DNA of 64,000 bases from Istiophorus platypterus (taxonomy: Eukaryota > Chordata > Actinopteri > Istiophoriformes > Istiophoridae): assembly GCA_016859345.1 (NCBI GenBank), contig CM029122.1:3105001-3169000 (forward strand), in the 5' to 3' direction. Shown piece after piece: positions 14,061-27,120 of this stretch. The position numbers were made by a program, and so were the translations under genes. Position 1 is the stretch's first letter, and the number at the start of each line of letters is the position of its first letter. Under the pieces are notes generated by a model that was given only the letters and a program-made list of their open reading frames with translations, did not search any database and was not told the origin of the DNA.

Positions 14061-15018
14061 GGGCTCCCTGTTACAGTATAAAGCTCAGGGACTGAATGAA
14101 CAGTTTGATTCTCTTTATTTTTTATTAACTAAAGTCGTTTGTGCTGTTTTTATACCCAGTTGGTCGATAAATCAATAAATCTATTGACAGAAGATTAATG
14201 GACAACTACATTACTGATCAGTTCATCATTTTAAAAAGTTTTCAAGCAAAAATGCAAAAAGTTGTGGTTGTTCAAGCGTATAAACTGGGTCTAATGAAAT
14301 CTGATCTATGAAACGTGACACTGAGAAGGACTGGTGAATAAAAGCCGAAGCGAACTCGAGCGTGAAGACACTTTTCGGTCGGAGCCACATCTGTGGATCA
14401 ATAAGCTGTTCCCTCTCCAGATGTGAGCAATCATTTGAAACGCACCGTTTTTTAGAGTTGCACAAAATACTGAACTTTTCAAGGACGGCTTCGAAACCAT
14501 ATCACAAAGCCAAATGGTCCTCGCTTGTCTCGGCAACCATCTTTTAATCCCGAGGATGCTTCTGGATTTAGACGTCTCGGGTGCACAGCCGACCTCTGAC
14601 CTTTTATTATTGTAATAATAAAAGGCTCTGGTCGACAGGTAAAGATGTGCGGAGGTGTAATAAAAGTGTGATAAATTATTCATCACTGCAGCTGAATTGC
14701 CTTTTTTTCCCTCGTGGGCCCCCTTCCAGAAGGGGGGTGGGGGTCAGGGGTCAGGGTCAGAGAGACAGCACCAACCCCTGGTCGCTGGGCTGGGATTTTG
14801 TGTCTCACTCAAGGACACATCTGCAGGAGTGGACCACATCTGCACACACACAGGCACTTGAACCCTGCTCATCTTGATAATGTACAACACAGGCTCACTT
14901 ATAAAATCTGCAGGCAGGCGGTGGGCCTACCTCCAGATATGTGGGGGGGTTGGAAGGGGTATGAGGAGAGATTGTGGAGAATCCTCATCATTGAACAGAA
15001 ATTATGATTAAAGTACAT

Positions 15019-15310
15019 CTTCTAAAGACAACTTCCTGCAGGATAATGATCAGTGTCACAAAGCAAAAGTCTCAAACTGGTTTCATGAACAAGACAGTGA
15101 GTTCGGTGAACTTCAGTGCCCCCCCCCAGTCTCCAGATCTGGATTGAGCAGAACCATCTTTGTGATATGGTAGAACAGGACACCGGCAGCTGATAAATCT
15201 GCAGAAATGATGTGATGCATCACGTCAACATGGAAACAGAACCTCAGAGGAACGTTCCCAACATCTTGTTGAATCCAGGCCATGAAGGCCTGAGGCAAAG
15301 GAAACAACTA
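15019..15310 (+). mobile_element. Tc1-like transposase relic A
   Basis: Broken frames read LQDNDQCHKAKVSNWFHEQ, then a SPDL-like stretch and VESRP, resembling the QDNAPCHKA...WPPQSPDLNPIEHLWDVVE region of fish Tc1 transposases. Frameshifts and stops show it is inactive. Confidence 0.7.
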
Positions 15311-17149
15311 CCCTATATTAGTGAGGCTTTCCTAATAACGTGCTCGGTGCTTGTATCTCTGTATATGTTTGAAAGGAAGATGAACACAAATTATGATTCA
15401 CTTTGCTGAGTCAAATAATTTCATTCAGTTCAAAGAATTGTCCCCACCGATAATGGGGTCTGTTCATGTCTTTCCCAGTAAGTGAACACAACACAGCTCA
15501 TACGGCCCGACGTTCAGAACTGACTCTGACAGTCTTTGGTCCAGCAGAACTTTCTGTCTGCTACCGGTCAGAACCATGACGTTCAGGCCCATACAAAACT
15601 ACCTGAAACAGGTTATCCAACCATGATTTTTTATGTGGCTTTTTCTTTGAAACCACTTAGAACGGGGCACTGAAACACCTCCAAAAACCCACAAAAGGGA
15701 TTTTAAATGGCTGCAAAAATAATCCTTAGCATTTCTTGTTAACATTAACCATTAAATAATTAGCTAAACTTGGCTAATTTTACAGATCACAACTCTCACC
15801 AACCCGAGTAAGCTATAAAACCCTAAAACAACTTGCATGATTGAGATAAAACAATTTAGCACATGATCAGAGAAGTTAAATAGTTGAAAAGGAGCCAAAA
15901 GTAATGGGAAAATTGTTGAAATGTCAAGCCTAGTTAGCTCATTAGCTTAGCTCGTCCGCTAACAAAGGCAATCGGCTTAAGACATATAAATAGAAGTAGT
16001 GTAATACAGCTAATAAGCTACAAAAGTTTTATATATTTCAGACTCTCCCCTCAAGGGTCAAAAATGTCGAGCTTTTTATAGATGGGTTTTCCTCTTTACA
16101 AGCAATTTGCATCCAATTAATTTGCCAACCTAGCAGTTTCCACAATCTCATAACTTCTGGATATTGTTTACCATTTAGAAATATTAAGAGGCTCAATGGA
16201 AACCCATGAAGTTACTGTTTAGAGGTGAATTTGTGTTCGACAGACACCCGTTTGTCCACTCTGGCAACTTAAATGATGCAAATTCCACTGATAAACAGCA
16301 GCTGCAGCAGTGATTATGCCCAAACTAGCTCCGCAGGTAGCGAGATAATGACCTGCGTGTGTGGCCACAAACATCAACTGACAACAGGGATTAAATTAAA
16401 CCACTGTCATGTCGTCACGCCCTCTTTCTGCCTTTTTTAATTTGTCGCATCAGCATGTACGAAAATTCTGCCATTCCCTCCGAATGTACCAGACGCTGCA
16501 CATCTGCCAGATGTGCTGCATCAATGCAAAAAAAAAGTCATATTGGAGATGACTGCAGCGTGAACTGTGTCAATGGAGGATTTAATCAGTTTTATTGATC
16601 GGCTACACTGGATCATGAAAAGAGACTTAGAGTGGTTATTTCATTTTTTTTTCTTTTCCTCTAGATTATCATAAGTGCAACAACGTGATGCATATTCAAT
16701 CCAAAGCCAACAGTCTGCTCCTCTATCAGCTGACACCAATACCCAAACTGAAAATGTATGTCAGATGTTTATTAGTCTGTCTTAGACACATGGTAACTGT
16801 AAGAGCCCTCTGACCTTAAAAATTGAGTTTTCTACCTGCAGTTTTCAGTGTAAAACCTTCCACAGCTTCATAAAATCCAGAACCCTGACCAGATCACCCG
16901 AGCCGACGGCCGATTCCGCTCACGGAGCCAGCAGGCAGTTTTCCCTCTCGAGATAATGAACATTTTCCACTCATTACTTTTGCAATTTGTGCAGTTTCAG
17001 GAACAAAAGAGAGAGAAAAAAAACAACTTTTCATATTGATCTCATCAGGAGCTCTCAGTCATTTCAGGTCGTTTTTCTTCTGCCCCCATGCCCCATCTGA
17101 TTATACACAAAGGACACGTTAGACAAAACGAAATGTCAACCTGGTGACA

Positions 17150-17480
17150 ACACTAAATGAAATGTTAAGGGAATCAACAAAGTCATCACATATCATCCTC
17201 AGGGGGGCATAAATAGGCTGGCTGGACCAAATTTCATGGCAATCCATGCAATAGTTGCAAAGACATTCCACTAAAAAAACCAAACAAATGTTGACCTAAC
17301 ATGCTTGATGAAGAATCAGGGAATCACCAAAGTCACCGGGGCACATCCTCTGAGGACCATGAACGACTGCATTGAATTTTGATAGCAAGTTCATCCAGAA
17401 GTTGTTGAACTCTTTCAATCGTGACCAAAGTGGTGGAAAGACAAACAGACTAACAATGATATCCCTATAGCAACGCTTCT
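17150..17480 (+). repeat. internally duplicated teleost dispersed repeat
   Basis: Two successive units share the pattern gaatca-caaagtca, catcctc, accatgaa or aaatttcatggcaatcc, and attccactaaaa or ttgttgaac. The same wording recurs, reversed, at 5200-5400 and 35735-35830, and in part at 24570-24790. It is a non-coding dispersed repeat of unknown class. Confidence 0.6.
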
Positions 17481-18471
17481 AGCAGGGCTAAAAATATCTC
17501 TAAGAGAGTGGTGTTAAAATCCATTCACATGAACATGTACAGAGCTTTGATGAGTAGTTTTGATGAAGTGGCTCTCCTCTGATCGGATGTGTGTGTGTGT
17601 GGTGGTGGTGGTGGTGGTGGTGGTGGTGGTGGGGGGGGGGGGGGTTCAGACAAGGAACACCGTCAACCACTGCTCTAATGCACCATTATGCAAAGCATAT
17701 TGAAGTCAAAACCAAAGTCCTACAGAAGGAAGGTTCTTCTACATACATTTCATATAATATTCTTTTATCTCTCGAAGCCAGGATGAAGGTTTGAACATGT
17801 GAAAATGAACATACGTCCTAAATCCCACGTGAATGTTAAGCTGCTTCTTTATACGGTGCGAACACTTTGAAGGTAGTTGAGACTTGGTTTAAACTCATTG
17901 ACTCCCCTGAATTTTTTTAAGGTGTTCCCAACCAAGCAGATATGATGGCAGTGAGTGTGTGTGTGTGTGCGTGTGTGTGTCTGTTAGGACCTTGAGCCAC
18001 ACAGCTGTGGAATGTGGTCCGGTGGTGAGGCCCATTAACACATGGAGCTCGCCAGTAGCACCTCACTGTTAGTATTCGTGACACCAGTGTTCATTCGCAG
18101 AAAGACCGAATCTGCCACGTCTGTCATTTGTCTCATAACGCTCGAGCCAAGAATAGGATGTGAAGACCCCCAGTTTTAGCCACTTGTTGCATTACACACA
18201 TACTCTACAGTAAATGCTTTTATTTATAGGTATACTCTGTTTATTTATAGGTATGTTCTAGATGTGGAGATTTAGCGGTATGCTAAAGGTACCTTGCCTT
18301 TTCTTAGAGATTTCTGGGGAACAAATGATGTGGGAGCGCAGCCTGTTGCACCGTAAAGTCAAAGTTTGGGGAATATGCTAATTCGAGATGAGTATATGGC
18401 AAATATAAAAGCCACCACCAGAGGCCAGCTGACTTAGTTTAGCACAGATTAGAAAAAACGTGGAAACAGTT

Positions 18472-18914
18472 AAGGCCAATTTATGCTTCGTTAAACCTAC
18501 ATAATTTTTTAACCAACTGTGTCGTGGCAACGCGGACTGAAAGAGCTGTGATTGGTCATCTTGGTAGCGTGGCATTTCTGGCTTCTCCTTTCTCCCCCGC
18601 CGTCGTACAGACCGTCTCCTCCAACGTCTTCTTTTGGTTTCTGTGTTGCAGCAAATTCAGGAAAACTAAAACTGCTGTTCATCATCTGTCAGCTGTCAGC
18701 TTCATCAAGACCCGCTCAGTTTCAGCCGCAATTGTTTCAAAGTGTCGCCGACTAACTCGTGGGGAACAGCGGGGAAGAAACTCAACAGTGGCATACGAAC
18801 GCCACCGCCAGCTAGCGGTTTGGTGGTTTAATTGCAGAGTGACACTAATACAGAAGTATCAACGCTTATGACAACAACGTAGGTTCTGTGTGACTCCATA
18901 ATAAATCCAGCATT
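18472..18914 (+). mobile_element. MITE-like element copy 2
   Basis: About 440 bases share the whole body with copy 3, including gtgattggtc, gcaggaaaactaaaac-type and gcggtttggtggtttaat motifs. The left end aaggccaatttatgcttcg resembles the inverted right end of copy 3. There is no coding capacity. Confidence 0.75.
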
Positions 18915-20299
18915 AGCCTAGCTCTGTCTGACGGTAAAAAAAAAATCCACCTTCTAGCACCTTTAAAACTCCCTGAAAAAAAACATTTTCACCCCTTATT
19001 TTAATCTAGATAACAGCGATTTGTAGTCCTGTATAGTAGCATTATTTGGTTTATAGCAAACAATTTGCTCGCTAGGAAGATCTTCTCTGAAGAAATAGCA
19101 GCAAAGTTTGTTCCTTTTTGTTTTGTTAGTCTTTATTGATTAGGTTAGACTGGTCTTTCTATCACTATCCTCTCTCCCACATGATGTGAATCCATTGTTG
19201 GCATATGGACAACAAACAGGGAAACAGCTAGCAGATAGCTTCCACTGCCTTCAATAAAATTTACTAAACTCTGTTCATGCTCAACTACCTGTAAACCTCA
19301 GAGCTTTTTCACGTTTCATTGCTTCACCATTGTTAGCTAGAGAATGAATAAAGTTAGCTGGCTGCCGGTTTACCACCACCACCACCAGCCAACTAACTTA
19401 GCTTAGCATAAAGACTGGACACAGAACCGCTAAATCTCACAGATGCCAGGAATTACCAGAAAATGCACATATAATTAATGGACGGTATCAATGAGAAGGA
19501 TAACTATTCTTGCTTTTAAGCCTCTGACTATTGAATTAAATGCCCATTTACAAAACCAAATGTCCCTGAGGATGATGACAGAGTCAAAGCTGCTTCTATT
19601 CAAAATGGAGACATACTGAGCTTTCTGTTTATTCCTCAAAGAATTTGAGTTTTATCCTGCGCTTATCACTGACACTTGAATGCCAGTTCACTCAGCCTTG
19701 CTGCACAGTGATAAAAGGTTTTGAACTGAGGTGACATTGAAATAACGGGCGGCTGAAAAACGCGGTGTAAAAAAAAATGGTGTTTTGAAAAAAAAAAGGA
19801 ATGCAGCTCCATCACCAAGTGTCTTCCCGCTGAAACTCGTGCATTCGTGCTACGCCGCCACCGCGGTGTAAGAAAAGTCAGGGCAAAGGCCTCCTCGAGG
19901 CCTGGTGGTGCATGTGTGTGTGTGTGTGGGGGGGGGCTTATTTGTGTGTCGTGGAGTGTTGGAAATGCTCTTTACATGTAAAGAAAGAACAGGTGTTTTG
20001 TATTTATTTTATAGAACCTGTTTCTCCGTTTCCTGGGTCGAAGCGACACCAACATCTCACACCTGCTCCCTGAAGAACTCTTTGTTCGCTAAACTGGTCT
20101 GTCAACAGCAAAAAAAACAAACAACATCCAGTGGGCAGCAGTTCATGATGAGGAGAGAGGTCAGAGGTCAGAGAGCAACGACCAGACTGGTTGGAGCAAA
20201 CAGAAACGCTGCGGTACACAAGATCCCTGCTCTTTACAGCTGTGTTGAGAAGAGAAGCTTCTCAGAACTAACAACACGTCAAACAATTAGGTGGATGAA

Positions 20300-20830
20300 A
20301 TACAGAATAATACAGAAGAAGAACCAGGTCTGGTTCTGGTCCTGTCAAGAACAGAGAACTGAGGCAGTGGACACAGGTTCACCAGAACTGGACAGATGAA
20401 AACTTGAAAAATGTGTCCTGGTCTGATAGATCTGGATTTCTGTTGAGGCAGCAGATGATCGGGGCAGAACAGCATGAGTCCTTGGACCCGACCTTCCTTG
20501 TGTCAATAGTCCAGGATGGTGGTGGTGGCGGGGTATTTACTTGACTCATCTTGGCCCCTTAACACCAGTCAATGGTTTTAATGCCACAGTCTGTCTGTCT
20601 ATTGTTTCAGACGACGTTCATCCCTTTATAGCCAAAGTTCACCATCTTCTAAAGGCGACTTCCTGCAGGATAATGATCCATGTGAAGTTAATAAGACAAT
20701 GATCTCAGGGAACTTTAGTGCCCCCCCACCTCACCAGTCCCCAGATCCGGATCCTGTAGAACCACCCTCGGGAGGTGATAGAACAGGAGAATGGCTGCTT
20801 TCAGACACAGTGTATGGTACTCATCATCAC
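20300..20830 (+). mobile_element. Tc1-like transposase relic B
   Basis: Degenerate frames read NLKNVSWSDRSGFLL, QHESLDP, VSIVQDGGGGG and DFLQDNDP, then HQSPDPDPVEPP. They are in the order of a fish Tc1 transposase catalytic domain (WSDESRF, QDNAP, SPDLNPIEH). It is related to relic A. It is inactive. Confidence 0.75.
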
Positions 20831-22597
20831 ATGAAAGTCATTTAAGAGAACTGTACAAGCTACAATTTAGGAAAAGTAGACGGTAGTAAGGGAACCTTGA
20901 GTTAAGATTTTTGTTTGTTTGTTTGTTTGTTTGTTTGGGGGAGGAGTGAACTATGAAACACAATGTCTGCCATTGTCTCTGTATGTTTCCGTGCTTTCAT
21001 TTGCTGTTTGTATTTGTCCCCAGGCTCTTTGTCTGGTCTGAGTTTGTTTTTCTCTCTTTAGCTGTTGGACTCAGGTCTCTGTTGTAAAACAGATGAATCT
21101 GGTCCAGAGTAAACAAAGATTTCATAAAAGTGTGGCTGTTGTGATTGTAACGTCACCGGTCAACGTTCATCCAGACTGTTTAAAGCACAGGAATCCTTCC
21201 TGCTGTGTGTGACAGGTGGTGTGTGTGTGTGTGGCCAGAAACCTACACTGAAGAGCTTTTTGCGGTTTTAGGTGACACAAAACCAAAATTAAATTGTGAA
21301 TTAAATACGATAAAAGTTGCCTGAGGATCTCCTCTGACCTAATCCTGATTTATCACGAAATTAAAACCAAGAGGAAGAAGTAATTGGGTCGAGAGTCATC
21401 ATCAGTGTTTAATTTACTGCTGTATAAACTGTCCAGTTCCTCCTGGTGCCCCGGGCCTGTGTTTTGCCAAGGAGGGGGCCCCGGGTTTCCTTCCCAGCGC
21501 GTCTCGGCCGGGTGGAGCTCCTGAATTGCTGCGGTTTCCTGCCCGAGGCTCATCCAACTTTAAACCAGTTGGAGTTGTTTCTGAAGCTTTATTTTTATCC
21601 CAATAAAAAGAAAGCCTCAGCCTGTGCATGGCCAGCATGTGTGTGTGTGTTTGTGTGAGTGTTTTGGCTTTTGCTGAGTGTGATTCTTGCTCAGTGGGGT
21701 GGTGTGTCTGTGTATGCACCAATATTCAGCTCCTAAACCTCCCATTGTGTTTTTTTGTGAATATAGGCAGCGCTTTACTTTAGTCCTTATTTATTAGCAG
21801 TGTACAAACATTTATTAAACAGAATAAATCTCACTATAATGCATTTGTAAACAGCTAAAATGGCATTTTAAGTGTTTATTAATTATCAGCATTTGTCAAA
21901 AATCAACACCTCCTTTCTTCTTATAGGATGAAGAAACAATGATCTGAGCTGTTAAAACAAGTCTTCTCTGACGCGACGGAGACATATTCAGAGTCATTTT
22001 TACTTCCTCACTGTTTCGATGTGACCATCAGTTTTGTCGACTCTGAGCAGGGACGTTAATGTTACAATGCTCAGTTTGTGTGGAAACTGTTTTAGAAAGA
22101 TGATGATTTGACACTATTATCATTTTAGATTCAGTCTGTTATGCTGTTGAACTGAATTACATTATGTTGGCTGGTGTTTCCATTATTTTGTCCTCCCCAT
22201 TTATTTCAGTGAGATTCTTTTCAAGTCAGCTATTTTCCTATGGCGAAAAAAAACCCTTTATCTCCTTCCATGACCTGATGCCACTTGAGGTTACCACCCC
22301 TCCCTCAGCTCCATAGCTTCTCCTATGAAGATATTTTAGTGTACAACAGCTGTATTTTATTATACTGTCATTTGTTATCCATTTGTAGTCCAGCTTCGAC
22401 TTATGGATACTTTACATGAGGAGGTATAGTTGTGAATGTATACATTAATAAACACAAACACATTTAGTCTGTATTAAATGTTTATATACATCTTATAAAT
22501 ACTAAACACTTCAGGTAAAATGTGGCCCAGGATTGGATCCTACAGGTGTTTTCTGTTTAACCAGCCCCCAGGAGGACACACTGTTTATAGCCAGCTG

Positions 22598-22764
<167 letters not shown>

Positions 22765-25499
22765 TACACCAAGTTCATCCACAGTAAATATTTTTTAAGG
22801 ATTTCCACCTTTTACTCCCTTTTTCCTCTGAAAAGGCCTCTCATCCACCCGGCTGCTTCCTTCCTCCCTCCCTCGCCTTCCTCTCATTCACCCAGACAAA
22901 AGAACGGTTAACGTGGCCGAACACGCCGCGAAGGAAAACCTGTGCCGCTCGGCTTTTATTTATGAAGCGTTGGGTTTCATCAATCACTGCAGAATATCAG
23001 GGGTTTGGGAGTTTTTTTGGGCTCCCTGAAACAACGTAAAGCGAGCCCGAGGAACCGGACGCTGGTCCGAGAGCATGTGTTTGACAGGAGGCACCTGGCA
23101 GTGGTTTGTCACCATGAGGATCACGCAGCTGGTGTCGCTGGCTCCACGCCGTGGCTGCCAATCTTACCCCCCCCCCGGGCGATGTGTGTGTGTGTGGAGT
23201 TGTTTCGGCGTCAGTTTAAAACCACTGTGGCAGGGACATTGCCGCATTGTGGCTCAGAGGTTTCGGTTACTTTCGGGGTAAAGGGTAAAGGGCTGGGGTC
23301 AGGCGTTTAGGTGTGATAGTTGAGGTTAAGGTTAGGGCCCAGAGAATACATTATATCAGCGAGGGTCCTCGCAATAATGGAAGAAAAACATGTATGTGTT
23401 TGCTGAGATAGAGAGCGAGGAACCAGGATAAACATTCTTTAGGCCTATTAATGTTTTGGGGTTTTTATTTTGAAATTGAAGGTTATGATGTTGACATGTA
23501 ACTTTTCCTCGTGTTTATTTGGGGGGGGGCGGCTTTTAATGTGATATTACTGGGGTCTCTGAAACACCTGGAGACAAATCTGTGAATCTCGGCTGCATAG
23601 ATGAACTTGAATTAACTCTTTCTGTCATGTTTAACGATTGCGATTTTGACCTCATGGGACATCTATTCTGTCCTAAACTAACATGTATAATCATTCTGTA
23701 CACTTAAATTCATGCCAGTCACTCAGAATATGACCGATTAACTTGATATGATGCTTAGTATGATTAATTAACTTATTTTTTCATTTTAACAATGTGATTT
23801 TTTACTACATGGAATATTTATTATGTCTGCCTTGATGAAACTAATAGGAGGTTGACGCCAGAGGGAAATGCGGGTGAGAAAAACCTGTGATCTGCTTTTT
23901 CGCTGTCAAACGCAGTCACACTGGAACTCTTTAGGCGCCCCCCCATCACTAATGAGGGACGTCAGACGGAGGACGGATGCCCACGCAGGCCGCTGGGCAT
24001 CGGTCTGCACCTCTCGGCCCCTAATGGAAGTCAGCGAGAGACAGGGGTCAGAGGTCAGCGGTGGTGAAGTGTGTGTGTGTGCACCGGGGGGGTGTCACAG
24101 GCTCAACCTCACCGTTCGATGCCATATGTTCCTTCTCCTGCGAACCCGAAGCCGCAGCACTGCTCCAGGTGTCGTTACAGATTCATCAGATAACATGAGG
24201 ACACCGAGAGGCGGCCGTCAGGGTTCGAGTTACAAAGACCACGAGTCGGAGAAAGTTAATCCTGACACGAAAGGTCAGTGATTGAATCATTCACCTGGTG
24301 ATTATGTCAGCGGAGAGGAAGGGGGGGGCACACGGCTGATAGAAAGACCGAGGAGGGGGGCACCTGGTAAACCGAAGGCAGACATGTCTGAAAGGCCGAT
24401 GATGTGGACAGATGATGACAGATGTTGATCACAACTACTCACTGAAACTTTTACCCGTGAGACAATGTGTTAAAATGAATAAAAAGGACGAAGCAGCAGC
24501 CACTGGCATTTTTAGTGATAAACAAACTGCCACAGTTTCGATAACCATCACTTTCCGATGGAGAACGAACATCAGGATTCGGGTACAGTCCTACAACAAA
24601 CCGATATCAAATCAGACACCGGTCCGCACCAGGATTCATCCTCTGGGCACCATGAACGTCCTCAGAAACCCCCGCGGGGTCTCATGGCCGATGAGATACT
24701 CGGGGCCAAAGAAACACGGATGAAGATCAGGACGAAACGTCTCATCATCAACGGACGATGGCGTCGCCTCCGGGTTCATCCTCGTTAGATCGGGTCGAGT
24801 TTAAGCTGTTCAGCTTTTCATTGTCGCCATCGGCCCCAGATCTGTTCGGAAAATCCGTCATCATGCAGATTAATGTTGGGGGGGGGGTGAGGGGGTGAGG
24901 GGGGGGCGATCACAGGAACTTTGTTTCTCCGGCGAAAACTTGACGAACATAAAGTTAACGGCCGTCAGCCGCCATGACACCGGACGTTGAACAAGCCTGC
25001 CTTCAAAATAAAAGTCCAGTGCTCGCTAATGAATGGATGATGTTATCAGGTACGGCAGATAAGAGTCGGTTCTTCGGTCTATTAAAATCTTCTTAAGTGA
25101 TTGGATTAAGCCTCTGGGTTGTTGGGATTTGATTTTCTGTCTGAGTCATGTAAATTGTGGTAAATATCTTTTGCTCACTCCCTACAAATTTTACAGAAGT
25201 AGTTTTGACTCAGTTTATCATATTCTCATTACGTTTTTAGATTAATTTTTTAATCGTTTTTTATACTGAATCTCTTGTTTATTAGAGATTAAAAATCTTT
25301 AACAATTGATCAATTATGAGAATGGTTGACAATTCATTTTCTGTCAGTTAACACATTGATTAACTCACCAATCATTTCAGCTCTAAAGAGAAACTGCTGT
25401 GGTTCCCGTAAACCCATTTACCCCGAATCACAAGAACATATGACACTTAAACCAGGCCCAAGTGGTCGGGGAGCCTTGTCTTCACCCGCAAAATGTCAC

Positions 25500-26180
25500 T
25501 AAAAGAGAAAGCAGCATGGAGGCCATAACCATCTACAGAAAAGAAGAGACACAAAACGACCCAAAAAGTGATGGAAAATGAAGTAACATGGCTAAAAAGA
25601 TATATAAAATGACCACATGGAGGCATAAACATCTACAAAGGGACCACAGCGCCACAACACTACCACAAAGAGATGCAAAACAACCACAAAGAGTCAATAC
25701 AAGTAAAAAAGAGGCAAAACAATCCCAACAAGACACAAAATGAGGTAGTATGATTAAAAAGAGACAACAAATAACCACATGGTGGCATAAACATCTACGA
25801 GGAGAGACACGAAATGACCACGAGATGCAAAATTACTACAAAGAGGCAACACAATGCAAACAGGACAAAAGAGACAAAAATGAGGTATAAAATGACCAAA
25901 GAGCCACAAAGTTAGGTAATACGAGCCAAACAGACATAAAATGACCACGTAAATGCATAAAACATCTAAAAAGACGCAGTAAGTGACCACAGAGATGCCA
26001 CAACTACCCCATAGAGCTGCAAATCAACCACACAGACACATAAAATGGCCATAAAGAGTCATTACAAGGGCAGAGAAATGCAAAATGGTGCAAACAGCAC
26101 AGAAGAGACACAAAATGACCCCAGAGTGACGTGAAAAACCAAACGCACAATAATGCACAACCATGCGAAGCCATCATAAA
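25500..26180 (+). repeat. degenerate tandem repeat, acaaagagacacaaaa family
   Basis: About 680 bases consist of diverged units around aaatgaccacaaagagacac. It is the longest copy in the window and the same family as 8036-8540, 36765-36880 and 58800-59000. Confidence 0.8.
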
Positions 26181-26380
26181 AAGACGTAAACTACCTGCAA
26201 ACTGTGGTTGTTCCTGTCTCTTCCCGGGTGGAGGTCATGCTCCTGTGGGGGGGGGGGTCATTTTACATGCTCGTGCCCCGTCTATGTCCATAAACAGTCT
26301 GTACAATCAACATGAAACAAACAAACAAACAAACAACACAAACACGGCTGCTCCCTAACACTCGACACGGAGTTGATCCT

Positions 26381-26981
26381 CTCTGGACTTCATTTCCGCG
26401 TCTTATTTTGTAACTTTGCAGCGGAAGTCGTATGGTCCGCGTTGCCGTGGCTGTGAAGGGGGAACCTTCCTCCTCCTCCTCCTCCTCCTCCTCCTCCTCC
26501 TCCTCCGGGGGGGCTCCTCCTCTCCACGCTCCCGACCTGCAGCCTCTCCTGCGGGACACTTTTTCCCTCCGAGCGGCGGCCGCCCGTTGTCTTCATCCTC
26601 CGCGCCGCTGCCCTCGCTCCGTTACCCGGCGGGTCTCCGCTGCTCCACCTTTGGACCGACCACCCGCCGCTGTCGGAGGGATTACGGAGCGGGGGACGGA
26701 GGAGGGGATGGAGCCGTCCCGTTAAAAGTTTCGAAGAGCGACACAGGCAGGGTTTAGTCTGTCCGGTCGGCGGCGGCAGGCAGAGCGGCTCCTCCGGTCC
26801 CCGGTCCTCCGGTCCTCCGGTCCTCCGACCCCGGTCCTCCGGTCCCCGGTCCTCCGGTCCTCCGGTCCCCCGGTCCCCCGGTCCCCCGGTCCCCCGGTCC
26901 CCCGGTTCTCGGGTCCCCCGGTCCTCCCCAACGCGCTGAGCGAGCGGCCGCGTCCCGCCGCCAACCCCCGCCTCGGAGGCC
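26381..26981 (+). promoter_or_regulatory. rftn2: rftn2 GC-rich promoter and 5' UTR
   Basis: A GC-rich, CpG-containing segment directly precedes the rftn2 start codon. It carries a (TCC)n tract at about 26466-26506, giving a purine run on the opposite strand, and a C/G-rich minisatellite at 26791-26928 ending about 50 bases before the ATG. No TATA box is evident, as expected for a CpG-type promoter. Part of it is probably transcribed as 5' UTR; the exact start is not determinable here. Confidence 0.6.
26791..26928 (+). repeat. GC-rich minisatellite in rftn2 5' flank
   Basis: About 138 bases are built from tandem variants of short GC-rich units. The left part uses ccggtcctcc-like units; the right part uses a cleaner ggtccccc unit repeated at least five times. 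Each unit carries a run of three to five cytosines, so the minus strand has closely spaced guanine runs that could form G-quadruplexes. Confidence 0.9.
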
Positions 26982-27120
26982 ATGGGCTGCGGCTTGAGGA
27001 AGCTGGAAGACCCGGAGGACAGCAGCCCCGGGAAGATTTACTCCACCCTGAAGAGACCGCAGGTGGAGACCAAAACCGAGACCGTGTACGAGTATGTGCT
27101 GCTCGACTTCAGTTTGGAAG
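26982..27120 (+). CDS. rftn2: rftn2 coding exon 1
   Basis: This exon encodes residues 1-46 and the first base of codon 47. It includes the MGCG acylation signal and the conserved KRPQVETKTE and YEYVLLDFSLE segments. It ends at ttggaag followed by the donor gtatgg. The start was chosen because Gly2-Cys3 is essential for raftlin membrane anchoring and no in-frame ATG precedes it in the conserved reading. Confidence 0.97.

Noticed and set aside
23280..23340. Interstitial telomere-like sequence (gaggttaaggttaggg)
   Set aside because: Only one or two ttaggg-like words are present, not a tandem array.
26390..26983. 197-residue minus-strand frame rich in RGTGGPEDR
   Set aside because: It is a translation of the rftn2-upstream minisatellite.
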